In this document: piece by piece, positions 35,762 through 44,087 of the stretch
Layout of the letters: every line of letters begins with the position of its first letter
Numbering within the stretch: position 1 is the first letter of the stretch
Source: Pseudomonas mendocina
GTDB lineage: Bacteria; Pseudomonadota; Gammaproteobacteria; Pseudomonadales; Pseudomonadaceae
Assembly (NCBI RefSeq): GCF_003008615.1
Contig: NZ_CP027657.1
Span: 5,652,001-5,716,000 of the forward strand
Length of the DNA stretch: 64,000 nt
Direction of reading: 5' to 3'
Made by a program: the position numbers and the translations under genes
The notes under the pieces: model-generated
What the model was told of the DNA's origin: nothing
Databases searched by the model: none
The model's input: only the letters and a program-made list of their open reading frames with translations

Positions 35762-35887
35762 GACTGTCTCCTGCGGGGTGGTTAGGAAGTCGCATCCTAG
35801 CCAGCCGAGTCAGCGCGGTATCTAGGCTTTTTGGAGACGGACTTTCAGCCCAATACTTGTATCGTCGCAAACCAACGGGAGCCCTCC

Positions 35888-38437
35888 TCAATTCAGGGCG
35901 TAACTTGTTGACTGTGCCGGCATCAGCGCGACAACCCTGTCACGCTTAAACTTCCGTACGTCATCAAAATCCCAAAAGCCAACATAATTCTGATCAAGTT
36001 CTACGATGACCCTAGGCTCATCATCCAAGCCAGGAATATTGCAGTATCCACCAAGCTCAAACTCGCTGGCCTCCTCCTGCCTCTGCAACCAAGAGGAACC
36101 ATAGGCCAGATGCAAGCCTAGCCAATGCTCAGCCTGAACTGAGGCTTTCGGAGTTGGCTTGAGAGTTCGCCGAATGCTATCGCGCAGCTCTGCACTGGCA
36201 TCCTGGTCTGCCGCAATCGACGGCATCAGCCTCAGGAACACCGCATTCGTCTGCAATCTTTGGCGTTTTTCGTCGGCATCCCACATTAAGCTAACCTTAG
36301 CCGTCAACTCATCACCCAGATCCCAAGCGAGCCACACCAGTAAGGTACGAAGCTGCATCGTCTCATCAGCATCGTCGTCAATCGTATTGTCGATCACTTC
36401 GAGCAGACGCGACTCCGAACCGAGCAAATACCTGATGCTTTCATCAAACAGATAGCGACGATCCCCCTCTTCCACCAGATCCTGCCCGGTTGCTCGCCAG
36501 CGCTTCTGCTTATCGAGATGGCGCAGCTCACGAATCAAAGCCAGCACCGCAATCAGCTGGATCGACGCACTGACTTTCCTTGTCTCGTCTTGACTGGCCA
36601 GCTTCAATTGCTCAACCATTTTTCTACTCAACGCCCTCGCCTTCCTGGCAACGGCCTGGGCAATTTCAGCGTCGGTGAACTGGGGCTTCTCGACAGTATC
36701 GCTTGTCTCTTCGCCACCATCGTCCTCCTGGCCAACCTGTTCCTCTTCGCTCCGCCCTGCCCGATCTACCTCGACACTCCGCACCTCGATAGCATCGTTG
36801 AGGCGTCGCATGAGCACATCGATCAGGTACGCCAGATCACCGGATTTCAATACACGCTGCTTGCGCTTCATCCAAGCCATGTCGCTCACGCTGATCACCA
36901 GCGATGTCGGCCCGTCCTCAACTGGAAGCCCATTCTTTTTATTCCGGCATTCACGGATCGCCATCTGAATTTCGTGATCGGACTGCTCCGCGAAAATCAC
37001 ACGCTCAACGCTGGCGATGACCCTCGATATATCTGCCTCAGTCGAGCCCAGCTCACTTAGCGCCAAACGAATCTGGTACTGCCTGGAAGATCGGGAGTTC
37101 GACTCAATGACAGATGGATGTAGGATCATTGCCCTAGCAATCGGCCTGTCGCCCTGCACCAACAGGCAGGAGCGGATGTCTGTCGCCTCAACCTTGGTCC
37201 TGAACACAATCTCGTCTTCATTTAGTTCCAGTGGTGCAAGCGTCTCCAGCATCTCCTGGTTCGGCCCAAGCAGTTCGGCTGCAGTCACTGACATCTGCTT
37301 GCTCCGATAGCAGATACGTATCAGGCCGCGATCCGCATCTGAATAGCCCGAAAGCAGTGGCAACGATGCTGGCTGTTCAATCTCGATAGCTTCACTGCGC
37401 ACCTGGATAGTGGCGAACGCCTCCGGCGGCAACTCAGGCAACTCGAATAGGCTTAGCATCGAAGTGGCCTCAGCAGCACGTCGGGCGGCACTGCCTACCT
37501 GAAGTATTATGGCCTCAACATTTCCATTCGCAGCGTCCATCCAGGCAGGACGACTGGGGTTTGCACTACCACTGACAAACACATCAGCCTTAGCACCATG
37601 TGTTTCAAAATAGAGCACCTTGGCATGCAGATAACCGGCCCGCTCGGCAATCACTCGCGCATCCACATACCGAACGATTTCGTCGTCATAGCTGCCGGGA
37701 TGATGGACCGAGTCGGGATCAATGCCCACCACGATATCTGCGCTGGGCCAGCGGGCCTTCAGTTCCTTGAGCAGAGCCAGCTCCCGATCGAAGAACGCCC
37801 CCAGTACCGCAACTCTCGCGACCGGGGCTGTAATCCGCTCAGCAAGCTGATCAATTAGCGCCGGCCCTCTCGGATCTTGCGCCAGCACAGCAGGCAACCC
37901 CATGTCTCCGGCTGAGGCAATCAAAGGGCTGATGAAGCGGCCTATTACCAGCGCTGACGCCAATAGAGGCTCAGGCGCCTTGCCGCGCTCCAGCTCGATC
38001 CAGTCACGGAGCATCAACCAGACCGCCTTGAGAACGGCGGTACCCTCACCATCCTTGGCACCACCAATTTCGATCCAGTTGGTGATTTCGCGGTTGAAAC
38101 CGAGCCCCGACAGCGTGAGATTGTGACTGCCGATCAGAATCGATGCCTTCTTTGCCCCAAGCAACAGACAGACCTTCGGATGAAACGCACCGCTCACGCC
38201 AATCGGCAACAGCGTGTAGGCATGACCAGCCAAACGAGGCCGGGCCACCTGGCTTTCCCATGAAGCTGCACATTGGCCCCGATCCATCAGCACCACGTTA
38301 TGACGGCATCCGGCTGCGACCAGCTTGCGCAGCAGAACCTCTTCGTAGAAAGGCAACGTCGCATTGAAGGTGGTGATCAGCGAGGCCTCGTAACCACCCC
38401 GTTTGATCACTTCAAGAAGGGAAATGCCGTCAGACAC
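35888..38437 (-). CDS. Phospholipase D-family nuclease-like protein
   Basis: An 849-aa protein. Two PLD-type motifs are visible: FHPKVCLLLGAKKASILIGS then HNLT at about residues 83-106, and LHAKVLYFE with FVSGSANPSRPAW at about 269-300. Each has the H-x-K of the HKD site followed by an S/GxN element. This is the arrangement of PLD nucleases that cut nucleic acid without metal. The remaining 550 residues are unknown, with an acidic stretch near 575-590 (EEEQVGQEDDGGEETSD). The gene overlaps the upstream 547-aa gene by eight bases, so the two proteins are probably made together. A defence nuclease is the likely role. Confidence 0.75.
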   Translation of the reverse strand: MSDGISLLEVIKRGGYEASLITTFNATLPFYEEVLLRKLVAAGCRHNVVLMDRGQCAASWESQVARPRLAGHAYTLLPIGVSGAFHPKVCLLLGAKKASILIGSHNLTLSGLGFNREITNWIEIGGAKDGEGTAVLKAVWLMLRDWIELERGKAPEPLLASALVIGRFISPLIASAGDMGLPAVLAQDPRGPALIDQLAERITAPVARVAVLGAFFDRELALLKELKARWPSADIVVGIDPDSVHHPGSYDDEIVRYVDARVIAERAGYLHAKVLYFETHGAKADVFVSGSANPSRPAWMDAANGNVEAIILQVGSAARRAAEATSMLSLFELPELPPEAFATIQVRSEAIEIEQPASLPLLSGYSDADRGLIRICYRSKQMSVTAAELLGPNQEMLETLAPLELNEDEIVFRTKVEATDIRSCLLVQGDRPIARAMILHPSVIESNSRSSRQYQIRLALSELGSTEADISRVIASVERVIFAEQSDHEIQMAIRECRNKKNGLPVEDGPTSLVISVSDMAWMKRKQRVLKSGDLAYLIDVLMRRLNDAIEVRSVEVDRAGRSEEEQVGQEDDGGEETSDTVEKPQFTDAEIAQAVARKARALSRKMVEQLKLASQDETRKVSASIQLIAVLALIRELRHLDKQKRWRATGQDLVEEGDRRYLFDESIRYLLGSESRLLEVIDNTIDDDADETMQLRTLLVWLAWDLGDELTAKVSLMWDADEKRQRLQTNAVFLRLMPSIAADQDASAELRDSIRRTLKPTPKASVQAEHWLGLHLAYGSSWLQRQEEASEFELGGYCNIPGLDDEPRVIVELDQNYVGFWDFDDVRKFKRDRVVALMPAQSTSYALN

Positions 38438-40073
38438 TGGCGGCCTCCATCTGCATCCGACCAGAATCAGTCAGTCTGGTCATGTGGTTGTCATCACGCG
38501 CAAGCATTCCAAGGTCGCGCAAGATCTGCAATGCCTGACGGAAACGAGGTGTAGTCTGGGATGGTGGTGGAACCTGATCACCCACCACCTCAAGTCCTCT
38601 CTCGGATGGCCGCAAATGAAAAGTCGAGCGGTTGGACTGCCGGAGCTTACGCAACGCCACTCGAAGATGGCTGTCTAGACACCAAACGACCAGATCGACA
38701 ACTACATGCTTGAGAGGCATCGTCTGCCAGTCGGTACTTCGGCTACGGAAGCTGACTAGGTTGATCGGGTAGTCCCTGAGTCCCTCAAGAGTGATCGCCA
38801 ACCCTAAATACGGCTGTTGCCCAAGATCATCTCGAGCAACAAGCATTGCCAGCAGGCTCAAACTACCTGAAAGCAGCCTGGCAACTTCCACGCCCGGATG
38901 CCAGCCATCAATTAACTGCCGCGCCAGCTGGATCTCATGCGCACCGTTTGTCCAGCTAGTCAGTGCTGGGCCATTCGCCCTGCTACTAGCGACCAGATCG
39001 CCGAAACTATCTGCTCCCAGATCACTCAGAACTCCGGCAACCGCTGCCGAACCGCCAAACCAGTCAGCGAACGCTTCGACGCTGTGAAATACTCGCCGCT
39101 GCGCTGCCGATTGCGGTTGCAGTTCCTGCAGACTGATCGCTAGGATCGTCTGGAAAGCCACCGACATTAGGTCATTGCGCACATAGACAGCCCAGTGCGC
39201 ACGAGTAAGCTGCAAGGCATCAGGAATTTCCCACGCCTTGCCATTTGGCAGAGCGGCACTATAGACGCAACCTCGGAACGCCTCCTCGGTCGGACTCAGC
39301 CCCTTCAGGGCTTCCACCATTTGCAGTATCAGCCCCAGGCTTTGACGTCGCTGGGTACCTTCCTCTGAATAGCGGTTGCTAGTATCGAAAAAAATATCAA
39401 TGAGCTGCCGATGCTCGCCCAAGCTTTCGGAGATATTGCAGGCACAGAAGGCGCTCAGATCGTCTAGATCATCTAGCGTCACCGAGTCGTTCTCGACAAT
39501 CTGCCAGAGCCGCTCACTCGGCACCGACGACTCAACGCTCTGCGCAAGCGGTGCCCCATACTGGCTGCTATAGAAACTCCAGGATCGACCGGAAGCCTCC
39601 ATCAGTTGTAGCTCGGCCAGAGTACCCGCGTAGTACTGAGAAAGGCCCCCAAGCCGATTCATGAAGTAGCGCTGGGGCGTTTCCTCAGTCGTCGCGTAGA
39701 GCGATAGCCGTAATTGTTTGCCGACCTTCAGATTGGCAAGTGAGGGAACGAGCTTGGTACGACCGACCATCGCGACGCCGTGTCGCTCGCTGCTGTGGTC
39801 TGTCACCTGCGCATGCCGCTCGGCAATCAGAGTGAACAGACAGTCTGCCCGCCGAAACCGCTCCACGAAGTGGTTATAATCATCCTTCGCATAACGCTGG
39901 TCATATGACCAGACCAACCAGGGATAGAACGAGTAGTATCGCGCCCGATCAGTGACATTGGTAATGCCAGGCAGTAGCTGCCCATAGATCATTACGCAAG
40001 GCGCCTGAGTACCGAGGTGATCAATACCGCCACTTGCATAGGGTGGTTTCAACCAGTTGGTAGTGAGCTTCAT
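38430..40073 (-). CDS. Unknown 547-aa partner of the PLD nuclease
   Basis: The protein starts MKLTTNWLKPPYASGGIDHL and has a recognisable but unnamed block (YYSFYPWLVWSYDQRY near residues 47-62). No membrane helices or standard catalytic motif are visible. The C-terminal 60 residues (RFRQALQILRDLGMLARDD then TRLTDSGRMQ) look like a winged helix. It overlaps the PLD gene by eight bases and follows the NYN gene by 46 bp. It could be the recognition or regulatory subunit of the PLD nuclease. I cannot assign it to a known system. Confidence 0.75.
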   Translation of the reverse strand: MKLTTNWLKPPYASGGIDHLGTQAPCVMIYGQLLPGITNVTDRARYYSFYPWLVWSYDQRYAKDDYNHFVERFRRADCLFTLIAERHAQVTDHSSERHGVAMVGRTKLVPSLANLKVGKQLRLSLYATTEETPQRYFMNRLGGLSQYYAGTLAELQLMEASGRSWSFYSSQYGAPLAQSVESSVPSERLWQIVENDSVTLDDLDDLSAFCACNISESLGEHRQLIDIFFDTSNRYSEEGTQRRQSLGLILQMVEALKGLSPTEEAFRGCVYSAALPNGKAWEIPDALQLTRAHWAVYVRNDLMSVAFQTILAISLQELQPQSAAQRRVFHSVEAFADWFGGSAAVAGVLSDLGADSFGDLVASSRANGPALTSWTNGAHEIQLARQLIDGWHPGVEVARLLSGSLSLLAMLVARDDLGQQPYLGLAITLEGLRDYPINLVSFRSRSTDWQTMPLKHVVVDLVVWCLDSHLRVALRKLRQSNRSTFHLRPSERGLEVVGDQVPPPSQTTPRFRQALQILRDLGMLARDDNHMTRLTDSGRMQMEAASV

Positions 40074-40119
40074 CGACGGCTAATCCCTTACTGCGTAAAA
40101 TCGAAGGTCGAAATCCAAA

Positions 40120-40785
40120 TTATCTAGCGTATCCGCTGATACAGCCCGAGCACATCCACTCACCGTCGTCGTAGATGCCGCCGCTCATGTCGGTACGCTG
40201 GTGACACCAGGCACACGTACCCATCAGCGGCTCATAGCCGTAACTGTCCTTCTTCTTTTCGCGATACTTCGCTTGGCGCGATGGCATCTGTTGTGGATCA
40301 GGCGGGCTGGAGAAATTGCCGCAGTAGCTACACCACTGACCACCCAGGTGCTCCACGCAGCTTAGCTTGCCGCAGCTCTTGCAGGCGTTTTCCAGCGCTT
40401 GCGCTTCTGATTCAGGTAGCTCCTCCAGCAGCAACTCCTCAAGCGCAGCAATACGCTGACACACCAAACCTTTCTTGTTCAGGTAGGCCAGCAGCGGGTC
40501 GAAGCCTTTATCCTTGGAAAGGACGATGCATTGCGTTTCCGGCGCGGTCTCAAAGGTGCGTCCTAACTGAAAGGCGATATGAAAATCCAGCGCGTTCTTA
40601 CCCACCCCCTCAATTTTCTGGAAGTCCACCCGTGAAAAGCGATGCACAGTAGACGGCTTACGCGAGGCTTTGGGCGTGTTCTGCTTGGCCCCCACAAAGA
40701 TAATGGCCCGATAAGAGTTATCAAGCAGCGACAGGTCGACTTTACCGATGTTCTCGTAGTCCACCAGGATCAAACGCCGCGTCAT
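40120..40785 (-). CDS. NYN/PIN-like ribonuclease with zinc ribbons
   Basis: About 221 aa, from MTRRLILVDYENIGKVDLS; an upstream ATG at 40806 is an alternative start, but GGAAG precedes the chosen one. LVDYEN near residue 7, the later NALDFHIAFQLG and LSKDKGFDPLL fit the conserved acidic positions of a NYN/PIN-like RNase. The C-terminal half has cysteine pairs (CKSCGKLSC, WCSYCGN, CAWCHQR and CSGC), probably two zinc ribbons. It starts just after a nuclease remnant and precedes the 547-aa gene by 46 bp. It is the likely first intact gene of the candidate cassette. Confidence 0.8.
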   Translation of the reverse strand: MTRRLILVDYENIGKVDLSLLDNSYRAIIFVGAKQNTPKASRKPSTVHRFSRVDFQKIEGVGKNALDFHIAFQLGRTFETAPETQCIVLSKDKGFDPLLAYLNKKGLVCQRIAALEELLLEELPESEAQALENACKSCGKLSCVEHLGGQWCSYCGNFSSPPDPQQMPSRQAKYREKKKDSYGYEPLMGTCAWCHQRTDMSGGIYDDGEWMCSGCISGYAR

Positions 40786-40812
40786 TTCATCTTCCACATT
40801 CATCAATTTCTA

Positions 40813-41034
40813 TTACCCGCGCTGTAACTGCCAGGCCACCTTGCGCAACGTGTTGCGCACGATGGAGCCAGGACTGGTCAAACGGATATACGCTGATTTG
40901 ATCTCCAAAAGCAGCTCAATGCCATCCAGATGGCAGATCAAGTCCACCTCGCCAGTATCGTCCTCATAGGTCGCCAATGGAGCATGAAAAGCGCCATATC
41001 CAAAGCCTGGAGTGCCCAGGAAATCCGAGGCGAT
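40813..41034 (-). pseudogene. Remnant of a PD-(D/E)xK nuclease C-terminus
   Basis: The minus strand keeps an open frame of about 73 codons with no plausible start: FLGTPGFGYGAFHAPLATYE, then DDTGEVDLICHLDG and IELLLEIKSAYIR, ending WQLQRG and TAA. D...EIK is a PD-(D/E)xK core. An in-frame TGA cuts it off at 41035. It stops seven bases before the upstream alternative start of the NYN gene. It is best explained as the tail of a lost nuclease gene. Confidence 0.6.
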
Positions 41035-41088
41035 TCAGAAACTGAAAGCTGTATCGGCCGATATTTGTAGAAGGGATTGCTCGCGCAC

Positions 41089-41697
41089 TCAGTCATCCAA
41101 GATAAAACCAAGTAAGGAACCGAACGCCGCACCAGCTATGACGAGTGGCAAAGCTGGTGCAATGGCCACACCTGCAGCGCCTGTGAGAGCGACAGTAGCC
41201 CCTCCTGCCAGGGTGCCCACCTTGGCTCCGGCATAACCACCTACGGCAGCCCTACCAACAGCCCGTGCGATGACATGCTCAGTTGTTTTCTGAGTAGCCT
41301 TGCGCGCAGCAAAGGTCGCTACTCCAGCAGAAATAGTTTTTTTGGCGGCTTCCTGCACCTGCTCACTAGATTCCATACCTGTCACGCACCACGTTGCGAA
41401 ATGCTCACAGTTGCTAAAAAGTAAATTGTATTTGGTATTACCAGCTCTGAGCCTGCGGCGTGCACGCATGACGATCTCAGGTGGTGAGTAGACTATTGAG
41501 TCGTAAAGCTTGATCTTGAAGCCATTCCCAGCACAAAAATCTTCAATGCTCGTGCACTCAATAGGGCCTTTTTTGAATGCTTCACTCCAACCCGAGTGAT
41601 GAATTACTTTCCCGAGCCCAACGTAGATTCCATGATGGTCATAACCAAACCTAGGCGAGTAGAGGTGACTACCCAATGGGATGTGATAGGTATCCAT
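41089..41697 (-). CDS. LRAT/NlpC-P60-like protein with glycine-rich hydrophobic tail
   Basis: A 202-aa protein starting MDTYHIPLGSHLYSPRFGYD, with AAGGAGATGAGGTTT before the ATG. An HHGIYVGLGKVIHHSG block at residue 21 onward and a SNCEHFATWC block with Cys near 95 match the catalytic His and Cys of the LRAT (lecithin-retinol acyltransferase-like) fold. The last 80 residues are Gly/Ala-rich and hydrophobic (GRAAVGGYAGAKVGTLAGGA and VAIAPALPLVIAGAAFG), probably inserting into a membrane. Bacterial members may be acyltransferases or thiol hydrolases. Its role in the island is unknown. Confidence 0.8.
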   Translation of the reverse strand: MDTYHIPLGSHLYSPRFGYDHHGIYVGLGKVIHHSGWSEAFKKGPIECTSIEDFCAGNGFKIKLYDSIVYSPPEIVMRARRRLRAGNTKYNLLFSNCEHFATWCVTGMESSEQVQEAAKKTISAGVATFAARKATQKTTEHVIARAVGRAAVGGYAGAKVGTLAGGATVALTGAAGVAIAPALPLVIAGAAFGSLLGFILDD

Positions 41698-42120
41698 AAA
41701 CCTCATCTCCTTCACTGACTGCCAGCGTTCTGCTGAGCAGTCTGTCGGCAAAATATTATGCCGTCCATACAAAAGTGGCGCTTTGCCACCTCAAATGAGC
41801 TACGACTCATAATCTGCTTGAGCCGAAGCTCCGGGTGATTTGGTGTAACAGTTGCAAAGGTAACTTGCTCTGAAGACAAGCTCTGGAAGCAGATCAAGCC
41901 AGCCCGAGGATGCATGTCGGCCTATCCTGTACTCGGCGTTTCCAGGCATGTACACCACCCAACCGACCTGATCGATTGATAACCCCAGAGCACCACACCA
42001 AGCTTCTTCCATACGTGCGATCAAGCCGCGTCTCTCAGTACTTAACAGCCCACGATTAAAAAATCATCCCGGCTAAACAGTGTGAAATCGCATGAACTTG
42101 AACGCATTGCAGATAGCGCT
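41698..42120. other. Stretch between LRAT-like and YfjJ-like genes
   Basis: About 420 bp. A short minus-strand frame (41800-42024, containing VGWVVYMPGNAEYRIG) is possible but has no clear ribosome site or recognised family. I leave it unassigned. Confidence 0.35.
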
Positions 42121-43077
42121 TTAGCAAGCCTGAAAATCGGTCTTTACTTGCCCCTTACGCAGGCACTTAGCCCCCTTCGGACGCAGGCTCAGTCGCTGAG
42201 ATCGCTTGACCAGATAGCTCATCGCACTATGCACATTGTCGCGAGCCAACTCGTCACGACGGTAGATCATCCCAATACCGCATTCATCACCGTACTGATC
42301 TTTGTCTTGGTTGCAGTTGTTGTAGCTACCCCTGCCACGGGTGATCTCTTCCCAAAGAGCACCGATCTGCTGCGCCATGTAGATGTCACCCCGCACCATC
42401 GCGCCATTGAAGAAGAAGGCCGCATGGATGTGATAGCCGCGACGTTCTCCCTGCTCAACACGGAAGATGTAGCCAGTCTCATGCTCGAAGATCGGATTGC
42501 GTTCACGTGACCGGATCAGTCGCTGCAGATCCGCAAACACATGCTCAACCCGCAGTCTCGCCTGAGCAGCAGTGCGGTAATACAGATCGACCCTGACCAC
42601 CAGGGTCGTGGCGTAGCGATCCAGCACCCGGTCAACATATTCAGCCACTTCACGGGACTGCTGACGCCATTGATACGCCGCGTCATCCCTACGACGACGG
42701 TAGCTGCGCTCACGAGTCAGTTGGCGGATACGCTCAGCCAGGCGGTTGAGCGTGTCGCTGCAGTCACGGTACTGGGACGTCTCTTCATCGAAAGAAATGA
42801 TCCCTGCCAGTGAACTGTATTCCACACCAACGTCGTAGCACGCCTGTTGGAACAGTCGCAGATGCGGCCCGTAGTGGTAGTCATCGTTATGGCTGACCAA
42901 CTCCAGCATCTGAGCGAGGTTTTCGAAGTACCGGGAGAGCTTGGTACGCTTGACCGTGCCGCTGGCAGTCACCGACTGCACGGCTCCTTCGCTGTGTTCT
43001 ATCGCTTCAACCAGATCCTCGATCTGGAGTGCGATATCGGACTGAGAGAGGGTTTTGGATGTGTGACGATGGTTCAT
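42121..43077 (-). CDS. YagK/YfjJ or inovirus Gp2-like replication-type protein
   Basis: About 318 aa from MNHRHTSKTLSQSD; an ATG 27 bases upstream is possible, but AGGTG lies eight bases before the chosen one. The C-terminal half shows RVDLYYRTAAQARLRVEHVF, then HIHAAFFFNGAMVRGD (a HUH-like HxH) and GEECGI-type metal/replication surroundings, as in YfjJ proteins and inovirus Gp2. Such proteins are found in satellite-like islands beside AlpA regulators, as here. A rolling-circle or replication-initiation role is plausible but unproven. Confidence 0.78.
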   Translation of the reverse strand: MNHRHTSKTLSQSDIALQIEDLVEAIEHSEGAVQSVTASGTVKRTKLSRYFENLAQMLELVSHNDDYHYGPHLRLFQQACYDVGVEYSSLAGIISFDEETSQYRDCSDTLNRLAERIRQLTRERSYRRRRDDAAYQWRQQSREVAEYVDRVLDRYATTLVVRVDLYYRTAAQARLRVEHVFADLQRLIRSRERNPIFEHETGYIFRVEQGERRGYHIHAAFFFNGAMVRGDIYMAQQIGALWEEITRGRGSYNNCNQDKDQYGDECGIGMIYRRDELARDNVHSAMSYLVKRSQRLSLRPKGAKCLRKGQVKTDFQAC

Positions 43078-43081
43078 GGTG

Positions 43082-43115
43082 TTGCACCTGGGTTGTGAGT
43101 ACATATCAGGTGCAA
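43082..43115. promoter_or_regulatory. Perfect 9-bp inverted repeat upstream of the YfjJ-like gene
   Basis: TTGCACCTG and CAGGTGCAA are separated by 16 bases, immediately upstream of the chosen start. It could be an operator for AlpA or another regulator, or a hairpin in the mRNA leader. Confidence 0.55.
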
Positions 43116-43385
43116 GGTCTGTATTTTTTTACTGCTGGAAGCCTGCTGGTGCTGTTGCTGTGTGGCCAGCAACAGCATCGTCTTATTCCCGTATGCAGCT
43201 AGTGCTGATGACTACGGGTCATGGTGTATGGGTATGATTGATGAGATATATAACTAGAACAAGCATTCTGTCGCTCAACACGGTATCGACCTGCCAAGAA
43301 AACCAGAAGAAATATTTCCCAAAGGCCGGTGGAAATGACGCTCAAGGCATAAAGGGAGTTATTTGAGAACAACTGCCCATCTCGA

Positions 43386-43422
43386 CATAAAGACCACGAC
43401 CACTAAGGTCGTGGTCTTTATG
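43386..43422 (-). terminator. 16-bp perfect palindrome after alpA
   Basis: CATAAAGACCACGACC and its exact complement flank a 5-base loop directly after the alpA stop. No long U tract follows on the minus strand. A terminator is likely, and another structured role is possible. Confidence 0.6.
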
Positions 43423-43614
43423 TCACTGACTAGCCTGATCTCGCTCCTTGATACGATCCAAGATCCACTCTTGGACTTCACTCTCGAGAAAGCCAATTGA
43501 CCTATCGCCCAGTGATACCGACATTGGAAACCTACCTTCTGCGAGATACTTATAGATGGTCGACCGGGCAAGGCCAGTCAAATGGGTGACTTCTTTAAGA
43601 CGGATGATCCTCAT
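43423..43614 (-). CDS. AlpA-family excisionase/transcription regulator
   Basis: A 63-aa MerR-type winged helix-turn-helix: IIRLKEVTHLTGLARSTIYK, then YLAEGRFPMSVSLGDRSIGF and VQEWI. AGGAG precedes the ATG by seven bases. AlpA proteins switch on integrase genes and help excise cryptic prophages and islands. Here it lies next to a YfjJ-like gene but without an adjacent integrase. Confidence 0.92.
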   Translation of the reverse strand: MRIIRLKEVTHLTGLARSTIYKYLAEGRFPMSVSLGDRSIGFLESEVQEWILDRIKERDQASQ

Positions 43615-44087
43615 GAACGAGCTCCTGTATTACGTTCAGAGGATTACCAAGCGTTGTAAAAAAGTACTGGCACCCGAGCCCACGAGTCTCAGCTAGACAG
43701 CTGTCACCGGCTGGCTTATATTCTCCCTCGTCGCACATCTGATCCTAAGCGTGCGGCACCTCCATTCAAAGAGTGGTTTGACAGCCAAGCCTTAGTTCTG
43801 CAAAAGCAGAGCTGCATAGGTGACTTAGTAAAGTCCAGCTGACCAACACCACACCTTAGGCAATCCACGGCATTGCTCTCCTGAAAGAGTACAGCACTGG
43901 CCGTGTGCGATTCGATTCCGAAGGCAGAGCCCTGTAAGAGCTCTCAGATTCGGTCAATGACTCGCTGCGTTAGGCCTTTTTCCTGCGTTTTACGTGGGCT
44001 TCAGGTCAAGAAAATCTTCCAGCCAAGCGCTAGAAGCAGCCTAGGAGCATCCCTAGGACGAACGCAGATCAAGCCAAGGAACCATTT
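43615..44087. other. Gene-free stretch upstream of the 323-aa gene
   Basis: About 470 bp with only short frames. An integrase gene might be expected next to AlpA, but no integrase motif is visible in any frame. Promoters for alpA and the 323-aa gene probably lie here. Confidence 0.4.

Larger units (their letters stand above)
43078..43422. other. Regulatory stretch between AlpA and YfjJ-like genes
   Basis: About 345 bp with no gene. It holds the inverted repeat at 43082-43115, an AT-rich patch near 43240, and the palindrome at 43386-43422. It probably carries the promoter of the YfjJ-like gene. Confidence 0.5.

Noticed and set aside
41800..42024. 74-aa minus-strand frame between the LRAT-like and YfjJ-like genes
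   Set aside because: No strong ribosome site or recognised family; kept only as a possibility in the stretch description.
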